Shown: in pieces, positions 42,351 to 52,016 of the stretch
Layout of the letters: every line of letters starts with the position of its first letter
Numbering within the stretch: the first letter of the stretch is position 1
Origin: Eubacterium sp. AF16-48
GTDB taxonomy: Bacteria; Bacillota; Clostridia; Lachnospirales; Lachnospiraceae
Direction of reading: 5' to 3'
Assembly: GCF_003479405.1 (NCBI RefSeq)
Contig: NZ_QUHB01000001.1
Location: 248,001-312,000, forward strand
DNA: 64,000 nt
Program-made: the position numbers and the translations under genes
Notes under the pieces: generated by a model
What the model was told of the DNA's origin: nothing
Seen by the model: only the letters and a program-made list of their open reading frames with translations
Databases searched by the model: none

Positions 42351-43020
42351 AGTGCGTTTTTCAAAACAGGAACAAATGAAATTTATAGGTCATTTGGATA
42401 TGGTTAGATATTTTCAAAAAGTAATGCGCCGTGGTGAAATTGATGTGGCATATTCGGAAGGTTTTTCACCTCACCAGAAAATGTCTTTTGCAGCACCTCT
42501 TAGTGTAGGTGTTTTAAGTAAAGGTGAATACTTTGATATGGAAGTAAACTCCACCCTTTCCACTAAAGAGGCAATAGAAAGAATAAACGAGCAAAACGTT
42601 GAAGGAGTAAAAGTTTTAAGCTATAAATTACTTCCTGATAATGCCAAAAATGCCATGGCTGTTATGTCTGCTGCAGATTATTTTGTATATACAGATATAT
42701 TTACAGACGATGATATTACCGGTTTTATAAATCAGGATTCCATCAATGTAATTAAGAAGACTAAGAAAAGTGAGAAGGAAGTAGATATAAAGCCATTGAT
42801 ATATTCCATCAAAAAAGAGGATAATGGCATTTTTATAAAGCTTGCCCAGGGAAGTGCTCAAAATCTGAAACCAGAATTAGTAGTTACAGCCCTTGAAAAT
42901 TTCACACAAAAAAGTGATACCTCATATATTTATGAGCGTCTTGATATGTATTGCACTGAGGATGGCAAGCTCATTTCCTTAGATAATATTGGTAGTGATA
43001 TAGGAGAAAACATTGGATAA
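42340..43020 (+). CDS. TIGR03936 (DUF2344) radical SAM-associated protein
   Basis: 226 residues. N-terminal MKIRVRFSKQEQMKFIGHLDMVRYFQK is the family signature, followed by SEGFSPHQKMSFAAPLSVGV. It is the partner of the preceding radical SAM protein. In many bacteria the two are fused. The start ATG 42340 has GGAGGAGG at 42323-42330. An in-frame ATG at 42307 would enlarge the overlap and is rejected. Its biochemical role is not established. Confidence 0.9.
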   Translation: MKIRVRFSKQEQMKFIGHLDMVRYFQKVMRRGEIDVAYSEGFSPHQKMSFAAPLSVGVLSKGEYFDMEVNSTLSTKEAIERINEQNVEGVKVLSYKLLPDNAKNAMAVMSAADYFVYTDIFTDDDITGFINQDSINVIKKTKKSEKEVDIKPLIYSIKKEDNGIFIKLAQGSAQNLKPELVVTALENFTQKSDTSYIYERLDMYCTEDGKLISLDNIGSDIGENIG

Positions 43021-44140
43021 CAGGCTGATTATAAGTGATTTTTATAATAACATATTACTTGGATTTTATTTTATTAATGATGAATTGTATCGTATTCAAA
43101 ATTTCAGTGACAATTCATTAATAGGTAATATCTATTGCGGATATGTTAAGGATGTTGTAAAAAATATTGATGCAGCTTTCGTGGAATTCGGGGACAATTT
43201 AAAAGGATTTCTTTCCCTTAAAAATATAGAGAAAAAGCCAAAGTCCGGGGGCAAAATTTTAGTTCAGGTTGCAGGAGACAAAATAAAAACCAAGGACTAT
43301 GCCCTTACCTTAAAGCTAAACCTTTCTTCTGATAATTTGGTAATGGTAGTAGGTGGCAGTGGAATAAGCATATCAAGAAAAATCACGGATAATGACACAC
43401 GCAACCGGTTAAAGTCGTCCCTTTCCTCTCTTGACACCGGGGAATATGGATTTATTTTACGAACTTCCGGAGCCGATTGTTCCATGGAGGATATATTAGC
43501 TCAGGCTGATTTATTAAAGAAACAATATGAAGATATATTAAGGAAATTTAATTTTTCAACTTCTAAAGCTTTGCTTTTTGAAAACAACAAAATTGTTAAT
43601 GCATGTAATGAATTTATAAATAAATATTCAGGAGAAATAAAAACAGACAATGAAAATGTTTATAAATTTCTTACAAATAGCCGGATATCTGCAACTTATT
43701 TTACAGATACTTCCATAAGCTTATGTAACAAATATGCTTTAGGAAAACATTTGAAAAATGCATTATCAAAAAAAGTATGGCTTAAGTCAGGAGCTTATCT
43801 GGTAATTGAAGTTACAGAAGCGTTAACTGTAATAGATGTAAATACGGGAAAAGCAGAATTTCATAATAACAAAGAAAAAACATTTGAAAAAATCAATCTT
43901 GAGGCAGCCCTTGAAATTTCTAAGCAGCTTAGGATTCGTAATATTTCAGGAATTATAATTGTAGATTTTATAAATATGTCTAAAAAAGAAAGTTGCCAAA
44001 ATCTTGAAGATATCTTAAAATCATATGTTGACTGTGATTACGTTAAATGTAATATATGGGGAATGACACATTTAGGCTTAATGGAAATTTCCCGCCAAAA
44101 AAAAGAAAAGCCATTAAAGGAAATAGTAGGTGATAAGTAA
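43013..44140 (+). CDS. rng: RNase E/G family ribonuclease, short form without zinc-link
   Basis: Endoribonuclease acting on rRNA precursors and mRNA. The S1 RNA-binding domain (GNIYCGYVKDVVKNIDAAF and on) is followed by the 5'-sensor and DNase I-like region. Catalytic Asp275 (TVIDVNTGKAE) and Asp318 (IIVDFINM) are present. The protein stops at residue 375, just after THLGLMEISRQKK. RNase E/G normally continues there into the C-P-x-C zinc-link that joins dimers, so that part is missing. The start is TTG at 43013, set by AGGAG at 43002-43006, and overlaps the previous gene by 8 bases. It overlaps the next gene by one. Confidence 0.9.
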   Translation: MDNRLIISDFYNNILLGFYFINDELYRIQNFSDNSLIGNIYCGYVKDVVKNIDAAFVEFGDNLKGFLSLKNIEKKPKSGGKILVQVAGDKIKTKDYALTLKLNLSSDNLVMVVGGSGISISRKITDNDTRNRLKSSLSSLDTGEYGFILRTSGADCSMEDILAQADLLKKQYEDILRKFNFSTSKALLFENNKIVNACNEFINKYSGEIKTDNENVYKFLTNSRISATYFTDTSISLCNKYALGKHLKNALSKKVWLKSGAYLVIEVTEALTVIDVNTGKAEFHNNKEKTFEKINLEAALEISKQLRIRNISGIIIVDFINMSKKESCQNLEDILKSYVDCDYVKCNIWGMTHLGLMEISRQKKEKPLKEIVGDK

Positions 44141-45720
44141 TGAAAAATAAACAGATAATTAGTGTATTGTTATGCATTGCACTGGCATTATCGCTGTTTT
44201 GCAGTTGTGGAAAAAAAGAAAAAGCAGAAAAATATACAGATTTGTCATGGTATATAAATTTTTCGTGGTTTAATACAGACTGGGGTAATAACATTGTATC
44301 AAAGGCCATTACCAGGAAAACCAAGTGTAACATCAGCTTTATTACACCAACCGGCAATCCCAATGAGAAGCTGGATTCAATGATTGCCTCTGATTCCCTT
44401 CCTGATTTAATAACTCTGGGATGGTGGGAACCTGAAATAAGTGAAATGATAAACGATAAGAAAGTATATGCTCTGGATAAACTTGCAGATGAATACGATA
44501 CTTACTTTTATAACGTTGTAAATGAGCAGGTTGTAAAGTGGCACTCACGACCTAACGGACATTTATACGGCTATCCAAATTCAGCCTGTTCTCCGTCAGA
44601 TTACGAAAAATATGATAATTTAGCTTCCAATGAAGCCTTTCTTGTAAGAAAGGATATTTACGAAGCCATTGGAAGTCCTGATATGACTACACCTGAAGGC
44701 TTTGTTAAAGCAGTAGAAAAAGCAGCCAAAATGTTTCCTACAATTGACGGAAATGAAATGATTCCTGTAGGTTGTACTGAATTTAACGATATAGGCTGTG
44801 ATTCCTTTGATAATTATCTTTTGGATTTCTTAGCAGTTCCTTACGTTGACAAAAAAGGGAATGCCATTGACCGTTTAAAAAACAAGGACTATATTACATG
44901 GCTTAAAGCCTTTAGAAAACTTGGCGGAGAAGGTCTTTTAAAGGATGAAATTTTTGTTGAGAGTCGAACCCAGAAATCTGAAAAAATTAATAACGGACAA
45001 TACTTCTGCATGATATATCAATATACGGATTTATCTGATCAGGAAAAAAATCTTTATAAAAACAATCCCGATAGCATATACATTGCCGTTGACGGTCCGA
45101 AAAATCTTTCCGGTGACGACTACACTCTTCCGGGAACAAGCGTAAATGGCTGGACTGTAACCATGATTTCAAAGAAGTGCCAAAACCCTAAGGCTGCCAT
45201 AAAACTTCTCACATACCTTTTAAGTGAAGAAGGGCAGAAAATGACATGGTTAGGAACCCAGGGTGAGATGTGGGACTACAACAAAGATGGTGTTCCTGAA
45301 ATAAAGGATGACGTTAGAAAGCTTCTATACACTGACCGTAAAAAATACAACAGTATATATGGAGGTGATTCCTGTTACTGGATGATGCAAAATGATGCCA
45401 TGGCATCCCAGTGGATTAAGGATGATCCTGATAATCCCGTTACCCAGCTAAAAAAATGGTCATATCCTTATACCACATACGTTGGGCAATATACCATTGT
45501 TTTTGACACTTCAACAGATGTTGGAAAAATTAAAAACAAAGCCGAAAAAAAATGGGGTGACGTTTTACCTCTTTTATTACTATCAAAATCCGACAGGGAA
45601 TTTGATAAAATTTATAACAACTATATGAAAGAAAGATATCAGATGGGATACGAAAGGGTGTTAAGTGCCCTTACATTAAAAATACAGGAAAATATAGAAA
45701 AGTTAGGTTTAGATAAATAA
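44140..45720 (+). CDS. Extracellular solute-binding lipoprotein (LplA/YtcQ-like)
   Basis: 526 residues with a lipoprotein signal peptide (lipobox FCSC, Cys23). The body has the class-1 carbohydrate-binding fold: DSMIASDSLPDLITLGWW near the N-terminus and SKKCQNPKAAIKLLTYLLSEEGQKM near the C-terminus are typical. The ligand is probably an oligosaccharide, but this is not certain. No ABC permease is nearby, so it either serves permeases encoded elsewhere or feeds the adjacent sensor kinase. It is coupled to rng (TAATG) and abuts the kinase gene. Confidence 0.9.
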   Translation: MKNKQIISVLLCIALALSLFCSCGKKEKAEKYTDLSWYINFSWFNTDWGNNIVSKAITRKTKCNISFITPTGNPNEKLDSMIASDSLPDLITLGWWEPEISEMINDKKVYALDKLADEYDTYFYNVVNEQVVKWHSRPNGHLYGYPNSACSPSDYEKYDNLASNEAFLVRKDIYEAIGSPDMTTPEGFVKAVEKAAKMFPTIDGNEMIPVGCTEFNDIGCDSFDNYLLDFLAVPYVDKKGNAIDRLKNKDYITWLKAFRKLGGEGLLKDEIFVESRTQKSEKINNGQYFCMIYQYTDLSDQEKNLYKNNPDSIYIAVDGPKNLSGDDYTLPGTSVNGWTVTMISKKCQNPKAAIKLLTYLLSEEGQKMTWLGTQGEMWDYNKDGVPEIKDDVRKLLYTDRKKYNSIYGGDSCYWMMQNDAMASQWIKDDPDNPVTQLKKWSYPYTTYVGQYTIVFDTSTDVGKIKNKAEKKWGDVLPLLLLSKSDREFDKIYNNYMKERYQMGYERVLSALTLKIQENIEKLGLDK

Positions 45721-47514
45721 ATGAAACGTGTTTCTAATAAAATCAAATTTAAAATGCATATAAACTCCCTAAGCGGCAAAGTAATTATTATAATTACCAC
45801 ATTTATAATTTTATGTGCCGTTTCCTGGACTATTATTATGTTTATAAACATGAGCGGCAATGCCAAAGATATTGCATTAAAAGACGAAAAAATTTATATG
45901 AAAACTTTTTTGCAAAATGCCAATGATATACAGGAAGTTTGTAATTTAGCCAAACAGACAATAGAACAAAATGACTCCATTAAGGATTATATAAAGTTAA
46001 GACAAAAAGGTGAGGAATTAAGTTCTTCTGAAAAAATCAATTTTTACAAAAAAGAACTGTCTGCCCTTGAAACCATGACCACTATTAATCCTTACATATA
46101 TCAGGTGCGGCTTTTTGTAAACGCTGACATTACAGAGAAAAAACCATCATTTTACAAAATAAGCCGTCTTTCAAATATGGACTGGGCAGATACTTATAAA
46201 TACAGTCCATGGCAGATAGATTATTTAGATAAGGTGTTTCCTGATAGTGTAAATAAAAACTCTCACCTGATAGGTTTAGTAAGCCAGATAAAAGATGACA
46301 ACGGCAGACTCCTTGCTATTTTAGAAATATCAACGCCTCTTGAAAATATGTTTTCAGGATATTTTGACGAAAATAACAGTGAACTATGCTGTTTTGTGGA
46401 CAATAACGGTGGCATTTATTCTTCAGACAAAAACAAAAAGATTTTTGATAAAAACAGAAAAAAACTGTTTGAATTTACATATAAATTAAAAAACAAGTCA
46501 GTTTTTGCAACTTTTAACAATCAAAGCTGTATTGTTTCTGTATCTGATTTACCTTCCATGAATGGATGTTTTGTACATATAAAAGGAATAAAAGATACCG
46601 TTGACTCCTTTTATATGAGCCAGATACCTTACTTGTACGTTATGCTTATTTCAACGGCAATATTCATAATTATTGTATTTTTTATGATAAGAAATATTTT
46701 TAGAAGATTTAATATTCTAACCAGTGAAGTTGCCCAAATTGAAAATGGCGAGAACATTAAACTTACAGAATCAGGAAATGATGAAATATCAGAGCTTGGT
46801 AAACAAATAAACAAAATGGTTGTTTCCCTTGATGAGTTAAACCGGGAAAATACCCAAAAACAGCTGCTGGTAAAAAATGCAGAGATTAAATCCCTACAAA
46901 ATCAGATAAATGCTCATTTTATGTATAATGTTCTTGAAACAATAAAAATGATGGCTGAAATTAAGTCTGAGTTTGAAATATCAGATGCCATTACATCCCT
47001 GGGGCAAATGTTCAGATATAGTATGAAATGGACCTCAGGTATGGTAGAATTAAGCGAGGAGATTCATTACATACAAAATTATTTAAATCTTCTAAATTTA
47101 AGATTTGACTACGAAATATATTTGTCTCTTAATATACCTGATAAATATATGAAACTTAGAATACCTAAAATGTCTCTACAGCCTTTAGTAGAAAATTCCG
47201 TATACCACGGTATTGAAAATATGGCAGAAGACACTTATATTTATATTAAGGCATTTGAAGAAAATAATGTAGTCAATATAGAAGTATCCGATGCCGGTGC
47301 AGGTATGTCCGAAGAGAAATTACAGGAACTTAGAGAACGTATAAATGCCGCTGATGGAGTTGATGAATCTAAGGAACACGGACGTGCTTTATATAACGTT
47401 TCTAAACGACTAAAAATGTATTTTGGAGCCGAATACGGTTTACAGATTTTTTCAAAAGAAGGCGTATACACAAAAGTGCTTATAAAAATACCACTTGACA
47501 AGGAGAATCAATAA
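45721..47514 (+). CDS. YesM-type sensor histidine kinase
   Basis: 597 residues. A membrane helix (about 20-43), an extracellular sensing domain to about residue 305, a second helix (about 307-325), a HAMP-like linker, then the HisKA_7TM-independent 'His_kinase' domain with phosphoacceptor His399 in NQINAHFMYNVLE. The usual Pro before that His is Ala here. The HATPase domain has LVENSVYHGIENM and DAGAGMSEEKL. Such kinases pair with AraC-type regulators to control carbohydrate transport genes, and the cognate regulator follows with a one-base overlap. The ATG follows the previous stop directly. Confidence 0.93.
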   Translation: MKRVSNKIKFKMHINSLSGKVIIIITTFIILCAVSWTIIMFINMSGNAKDIALKDEKIYMKTFLQNANDIQEVCNLAKQTIEQNDSIKDYIKLRQKGEELSSSEKINFYKKELSALETMTTINPYIYQVRLFVNADITEKKPSFYKISRLSNMDWADTYKYSPWQIDYLDKVFPDSVNKNSHLIGLVSQIKDDNGRLLAILEISTPLENMFSGYFDENNSELCCFVDNNGGIYSSDKNKKIFDKNRKKLFEFTYKLKNKSVFATFNNQSCIVSVSDLPSMNGCFVHIKGIKDTVDSFYMSQIPYLYVMLISTAIFIIIVFFMIRNIFRRFNILTSEVAQIENGENIKLTESGNDEISELGKQINKMVVSLDELNRENTQKQLLVKNAEIKSLQNQINAHFMYNVLETIKMMAEIKSEFEISDAITSLGQMFRYSMKWTSGMVELSEEIHYIQNYLNLLNLRFDYEIYLSLNIPDKYMKLRIPKMSLQPLVENSVYHGIENMAEDTYIYIKAFEENNVVNIEVSDAGAGMSEEKLQELRERINAADGVDESKEHGRALYNVSKRLKMYFGAEYGLQIFSKEGVYTKVLIKIPLDKENQ

Positions 47515-48959
47515 TGAAAACTTTACTTTTAGTTGAAGATGAGAAATTAATAAGGCAGGGCGTTCGCTCTATGATTGAGAGAAGCGGTGTGGAAATAGAA
47601 AATATTATTGAATGTAACAACGGTGAAGCTGCTCTTGAAATTCTAAAAAATCAGGAAGTGGACGTAATGTTTACAGATATTAGAATGCCTAAAATGGATG
47701 GAATTACATTAGTAAGCAAAGCTTCAGAATTTAAGAAGAAGCCTTTAATAGCCGCAGTAAGTGGATTTGATGATTTCGACTATGCGGTAGGTATGCTTAA
47801 AAACGGAGTTCAGGAATATATTTTAAAACCTGTAGATAGAAAAAAAATCACGGAAACATTAGTTAAGTTTGAAGACATCTATGAAGCAGAACAGGAAAAA
47901 TACATGCAGGAGCGTAACGTAGCCTTCCAGCAGCTTAAATATATGATTTTCTGCGATGATATTACCGTGGCAGAACTTGAAAACACATGCCATATAATAC
48001 ACAAATACATTCCTTTTGATAAGTATGCAGTATTTTGTTTTAGTGCAAAGGAAGACGATAATGAATTTACGGAAAAGGATAAGTATTTCTATGTTCAGGG
48101 GCGTGACTCTCTTAACTTTATTATTACTGATGCCCAATATTTTAACGATGTTAAAGCCAAACTTCAGCATTACTATGTTGGTGTAAGTTTAGTATATGAA
48201 AATTTCTTTGACGTTAAACAGGCTTTTTGCGAAGCTGCCCAAATGAGAAGATTTTCCTTTGAAAAATGCGAAAAGTTAGTAGATGCAGATGGTTTCAAAG
48301 AACTTCCTAAAGACTTTGAATATGGTGTTAAATATATGATGCAGACAGCCAATCTTATTTGTTCAAACAAGTTAGAGGAAGCTATATCACAGCTTACTGC
48401 ATTTTCAGAAGGTGTAAAGTCCGGCAAATACAACATTAATGAGTTTCAGGAGCAAATGAAAATAATTATAAGAACCACAATGAAGGTTTATAAAAATGTT
48501 TTAGCCAACAAAGAAGAGGACATTAATGAATTAGCTGATATATATGCCTTTGAAACCATTGATGTATACATGGATGTGATAAAAGAATGGATTAACCATT
48601 TTAACGAACTTGTAGGTCAGGATATAGACGAACACAAAACTAATATAAAAATGCAAAAAGCTATTGAATATATAAAGGAAAAATATGCTACAGACTTGAA
48701 TATGGCTGTTGTTTCTAATTATATATCCATGAATTATTCATTATTTTCTTATACATTTAAGCAGTATACCGGAACTAATTTTGTCAACTACTTAAAAAAC
48801 ATCCGTGTTGGAGAAGCAAAAAAACTTCTTACTGAAACAGATATGAAAATAAATGAAATTTCTCAGGCTGTAGGATACGACCATGAAAAACACTTTATGA
48901 AAACCTTCAAAAGTATTACAGGTCTTACTCCTTCACAGTACCGTAATAATTTAGGTTAA
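47514..48959 (+). CDS. AraC-type response regulator (YesN-like)
   Basis: 481 residues. The receiver domain has Asp8-Glu9, phosphoacceptor Asp55 (FTDIRMPKMDG) and conserved Lys in ILKPVDR. A long middle region of unknown structure follows, then a C-terminal AraC/XylS double helix-turn-helix with VSNYISMNYSLFSYTFKQYTG and the signature INEISQAVGYDHEKHFMKTFK. It probably activates sugar-uptake genes in response to the upstream kinase. A good AAGGAG site lies inside the kinase gene end. Confidence 0.94.
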   Translation: MKTLLLVEDEKLIRQGVRSMIERSGVEIENIIECNNGEAALEILKNQEVDVMFTDIRMPKMDGITLVSKASEFKKKPLIAAVSGFDDFDYAVGMLKNGVQEYILKPVDRKKITETLVKFEDIYEAEQEKYMQERNVAFQQLKYMIFCDDITVAELENTCHIIHKYIPFDKYAVFCFSAKEDDNEFTEKDKYFYVQGRDSLNFIITDAQYFNDVKAKLQHYYVGVSLVYENFFDVKQAFCEAAQMRRFSFEKCEKLVDADGFKELPKDFEYGVKYMMQTANLICSNKLEEAISQLTAFSEGVKSGKYNINEFQEQMKIIIRTTMKVYKNVLANKEEDINELADIYAFETIDVYMDVIKEWINHFNELVGQDIDEHKTNIKMQKAIEYIKEKYATDLNMAVVSNYISMNYSLFSYTFKQYTGTNFVNYLKNIRVGEAKKLLTETDMKINEISQAVGYDHEKHFMKTFKSITGLTPSQYRNNLG

Positions 48960-48978
48960 ATCTAAAGGAGAAAGCAGA

Positions 48979-49710
48979 ATGAAAAAGTGCAAAGACCAAA
49001 AAGGTACTAAAGTGGACAAGAAACAAAAAGGTGGATTTAAAAAAATGCTGATAAAAATTTTCCTATGGATACTTTTTATTTGTCTCGTAACACTGTTAGC
49101 AGTTGTTGGTATAAATCTGTACATGACTAACTCTGTATCCGAAAATGTCATTTCATTAGAGGATGCTAAAGATATGGATGCTGACTGCATTATTGTTTTA
49201 GGTGCCGGAGTGAGAAAAGACGGCTCACCTACTAATATGCTTGAAGATAGAATTATAATCGGTGACAGATTATATAAGGACAATGCAGCCGGTAAAATAC
49301 TTATGTCAGGGGATCATGGCAGAGAAAATTATGACGAAGTAAATACCATGAAAAATTACGCAATTAACGAAGGTGTTCCTTCAGAGGATATATTTATGGA
49401 TCACGCAGGTTTTGAAACCTACGATTCAATGTATCGTGCAAAGGAAATTTTTGGTGCCAGAAAAGTGATTATTGTTACCCAGAAATATCATTTGTACAGG
49501 GCTCTTTATATTGCCAAAAGCTTAGGACTTGATGCCTATGGTGTATCATCGGATTTACGGTACTACAGCAAAAAAATGATATATTGGCAGTTTAGGGAAT
49601 ATATTGCAAGGATAAAGGCATTTGGCAAGTGCATTGCCCGTCCGGAACCTAAATATTTAGGTGATAAAATAGACTTAAAGGGTAGCGGTGACATAACTAA
49701 CGACAAATAA
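48979..49710 (+). CDS. SanA/YdcF-like DUF218 membrane protein
   Basis: 243 residues. A Lys-rich N-terminus, one membrane helix (about 23-46) and a DUF218 domain with DADCIIVLGAGVRKDGSP, ILMSGDHGRENYDEV and VTQKYHLYRALYIAKSLG. The best-known relative, SanA, is linked to envelope integrity and vancomycin exclusion in enterobacteria. The biochemical activity of the family is unclear. AAAGGAGA precedes the ATG. Confidence 0.88.
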   Translation: MKKCKDQKGTKVDKKQKGGFKKMLIKIFLWILFICLVTLLAVVGINLYMTNSVSENVISLEDAKDMDADCIIVLGAGVRKDGSPTNMLEDRIIIGDRLYKDNAAGKILMSGDHGRENYDEVNTMKNYAINEGVPSEDIFMDHAGFETYDSMYRAKEIFGARKVIIVTQKYHLYRALYIAKSLGLDAYGVSSDLRYYSKKMIYWQFREYIARIKAFGKCIARPEPKYLGDKIDLKGSGDITNDK

Positions 49711-49735
49711 ACTACAACAACCAAGGGAGGCTATA

Positions 49736-50911
49736 ATGGATAAAAAATCTATTGGTGAATTACGAAGAAGACTAAAGAAAGACAGCTGCACATTTACAAA
49801 AATGTGTGGATGTTATGTAAATGATTCAAAAAATAAAGTTATAAAATTAGATGAAACATTTTTAAATTTGGAAGATGAAGAATATTATAAATATTTAGAA
49901 ATTGCAAAAAAAGTTTTATCCACAAATGTTGGAAATAATATACTTGAACTGGATTTCCCACTTGAAGAAGAACAGCCGGGAGGCCATCAGCAGTTCCTTT
50001 TAGGAATTAAGAAAAGCGGTTTAAAGGATCAGGGATTATTGGATGCTTTCTATGACATGGTTATAGAAAAATATGACTCTTTAGGCAACTATCTTATTTT
50101 ACTGTTCCATGATGTATATGACGTTATGACTAAAACAACAGATAATAACAAGCTTGATGAATCAGAAGAAGTGTATGAGTACATAATATGTGCCATTTGT
50201 CCTATGATTTTATCAAAGCCGGGACTTGGATATAACAAAAGCGATATGCGCATTGGAACCCTTAACAGGGAGTGGATGGTTGGAATGCCTGAAACAGGAT
50301 TTATTTTCCCGGCATTTAACGAAAGAAGCAGTGACATTCATTCAGTATTAATGTACACGGCTGACAGCAAGAATCCTCATAATGAGTTAATTCAGGATAT
50401 ACTGGGATGCCGTGAGAAACTTACCTTTGTCCAGAAGCAGAACGTACTTTGCGATATGGTATCTGATGTAACTTCTGAGGATGATTTAAAAGAGGTTATG
50501 GAATCAGTTAATATTGAACTGGCGCAGATTTCTGATTCAGAGCCTGAAACAGTAGTAAACGAAGAAAATATAAAAAGTGCCCTGACTTATGCAGGAATAG
50601 AAGAGAATAAAGCCGACAAAATCGGTAAAGAATATATTACTGCAATAGATAAAGACGAACTGCCTCTTTTAGGAGATATTATTCCTAATAAAGCAGTAAA
50701 GGCAGTAAAGGACAATAACGAAAAAGTGCTTTTAAAAGAAGAAATAAAAGAGCTTAACAGAAAAATTGCCCAGGCCTATGATACAGAGGGAAGTGATATA
50801 ATAATTAAGGTAAACGATGAGAAGCGTGAACTTATACGCCAGGAAGATATTGACGGTGAAACCTATTTAGTTATTCCAATATCTCAAAATGACAGTATAA
50901 AAATAAATTAA
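49736..50911 (+). CDS. DUF4317 protein of unknown function
   Basis: 391 residues. The N-terminus, ELRRRLKKDSCTFTKMCGCYV, and the central GGHQQFLLGIKKSGLKD are the family hallmarks of DUF4317, found mostly in Clostridia and especially Lachnospiraceae. There is no signal peptide or membrane helix, so it is probably cytosolic. The C-terminal third is rich in Lys/Glu and helical. No function is known to me. It is the last gene before the L21 leader and has a strong GGGAGG site. Confidence 0.85.
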   Translation: MDKKSIGELRRRLKKDSCTFTKMCGCYVNDSKNKVIKLDETFLNLEDEEYYKYLEIAKKVLSTNVGNNILELDFPLEEEQPGGHQQFLLGIKKSGLKDQGLLDAFYDMVIEKYDSLGNYLILLFHDVYDVMTKTTDNNKLDESEEVYEYIICAICPMILSKPGLGYNKSDMRIGTLNREWMVGMPETGFIFPAFNERSSDIHSVLMYTADSKNPHNELIQDILGCREKLTFVQKQNVLCDMVSDVTSEDDLKEVMESVNIELAQISDSEPETVVNEENIKSALTYAGIEENKADKIGKEYITAIDKDELPLLGDIIPNKAVKAVKDNNEKVLLKEEIKELNRKIAQAYDTEGSDIIIKVNDEKRELIRQEDIDGETYLVIPISQNDSIKIN

Positions 50912-50946
50912 TAACCTAAATCATGTAATATATCGTCAAAAATCAA

Positions 50947-50975
50947 TTGACATCTACATCTTATGATGTTATTAT
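50947..50975 (+). promoter_or_regulatory. Promoter of the rplU operon
   Basis: TTGACA (50947-50952) and TATTAT (50970-50975), spacer 17 bases. It starts transcription of the L21 leader near 50982. Confidence 0.8.
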
Positions 50976-50979
50976 ACAA

Positions 50980-51062
50980 TGGTATGCCGCTCAGTGTGGT
51001 TATAAGTACTGCATATGCAGTCACCGAAGCTGGCGAGTAATGAGTAATAGGAGGTGCCCATA
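50980..51062 (+). promoter_or_regulatory. L21 ribosomal protein leader RNA
   Basis: The region from the promoter to rplU contains GGTATGCCGC, a central perfect hairpin (ACTGCATATGCAGT, 51008-51021), GGCGAG and the ribosome site AGGAGGTG. Position, length of about 80 bases and these elements match the L21 leader family known from Firmicutes, where L21 or the rplU product represses its own operon. Confidence 0.75.
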
Positions 51063-51371
51063 ATGTACGCAGTTATAGCAACAGGTGGTAAACAGTATAA
51101 GGTTTCTGAAGGCGAAACAGTTAGAGTTGAAAAGCTCGGCGTTGAAGCTGGAAACAAGTTTACTTTTGATCAGGTTCTTTTGGTTAGCGGTGATGATGTT
51201 AAGGTTGGTAACCCAACAGTTGACGGTGCATCAGTTGAAGCTACAGTTGTTGGCGATGGCAAGGCTAAGAAAGTTATCGTTTACAAGTACAAGAGAAAAA
51301 CCGGATATCATAAAAAGAATGGTCATAGACAGCAGTATACAGAGCTTAAGATTGACAAGATCAATGCATAG
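51063..51371 (+). CDS. rplU: 50S ribosomal protein L21
   Basis: L21 binds 23S rRNA, 102 residues. The start ATG 51063 ([14 protein letters not shown]) follows AGGAGGTG. An ATG at 51054 adds three residues only. C-terminal [21 protein letters not shown] is typical. It heads the conserved rplU-prp-rpmA order. Confidence 0.97.
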   Translation: MYAVIATGGKQYKVSEGETVRVEKLGVEAGNKFTFDQVLLVSGDDVKVGNPTVDGASVEATVVGDGKAKKVIVYKYKRKTGYHKKNGHRQQYTELKIDKINA

Positions 51372-51385
51372 TGAAGGTATAAGAT

Positions 51386-51709
51386 ATGACAAACATTACT
51401 ATTTATTGCAGTAATAATGATTATGTTGGTTTTCGTGTAAGCGGACACAGCGGATATTCGGAAGCCGGATATGACATTGTATGTGCAGGCATTTCTGCTT
51501 TAACCATTAACTGCATGAATTCCATTGAAGAACTTACTGAAGAAAGATTCAGTGTTTTTCAACATGAGGATGACGGCGTTATTGATTATATGCTAGACGA
51601 CAAGCCCGGCATGGAAGCAGAAATTTTACTTAAATCTCTTGTTTTAGGACTTAGGGATTTGGAAAAAGAATACAAAGATTTTATATCATTAGATTATAAG
51701 GAGGTATAG
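51386..51709 (+). CDS. prp: Ribosomal-processing cysteine protease Prp
   Basis: Prp removes the N-terminal extension of L27 that is found in Firmicutes. 107 residues. Catalytic His21 (GHSGYSEAG) and Cys33 (DIVCAGIS) are present in the usual spacing. It lies between rplU and rpmA, as in Staphylococcus, and its substrate is encoded by the next gene. Confidence 0.95.
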   Translation: MTNITIYCSNNDYVGFRVSGHSGYSEAGYDIVCAGISALTINCMNSIEELTEERFSVFQHEDDGVIDYMLDDKPGMEAEILLKSLVLGLRDLEKEYKDFISLDYKEV

Positions 51710-51711
51710 CT

Positions 51712-51996
51712 ATGATGAAGATGAACCTTCAGTTCTTCGCTCATAAAAAAGGTATGGGTTCTACAAAGAACGGTAGAGACTCAGAGTCAAAGAGACTTGG
51801 TGCTAAAAGAGCAGACGGACAGTTTGTTTTAGCAGGAAACATTCTTTACAGACAGCGTGGAACAAAGATTCACCCGGGCGTTAACGTAGGACGTGGTGGT
51901 GACGATACATTATTTGCTACAGCTGATGGAATCGTAAGATTTGAAAGAAAAGGCAGAGACAAGAAACAGGTTTCTGTTTATCCGGTAGCTGAATAA
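51712..51996 (+). CDS. rpmA: 50S ribosomal protein L27 with Prp-cleaved extension
   Basis: L27 reaches into the peptidyl transferase centre. 94 residues. The N-terminus [14 protein letters not shown] includes the Prp cleavage motif (cut after NLQFFA), so mature L27 starts at [19 protein letters not shown] is typical. AGGAGG precedes the ATG. Two in-frame Mets are possible starts, with little effect on the product because the extension is removed. Confidence 0.97.
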   Translation: MMKMNLQFFAHKKGMGSTKNGRDSESKRLGAKRADGQFVLAGNILYRQRGTKIHPGVNVGRGGDDTLFATADGIVRFERKGRDKKQVSVYPVAE

Positions 51997-52016
51997 TTTA
52001 TACACGAACAGTATTG

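Noticed and set aside
49736..50911. Phage or toxin-antitoxin gene
   Set aside because: The family signature is DUF4317, a chromosomal clostridial family. No partner gene or mobile context supports such a role.
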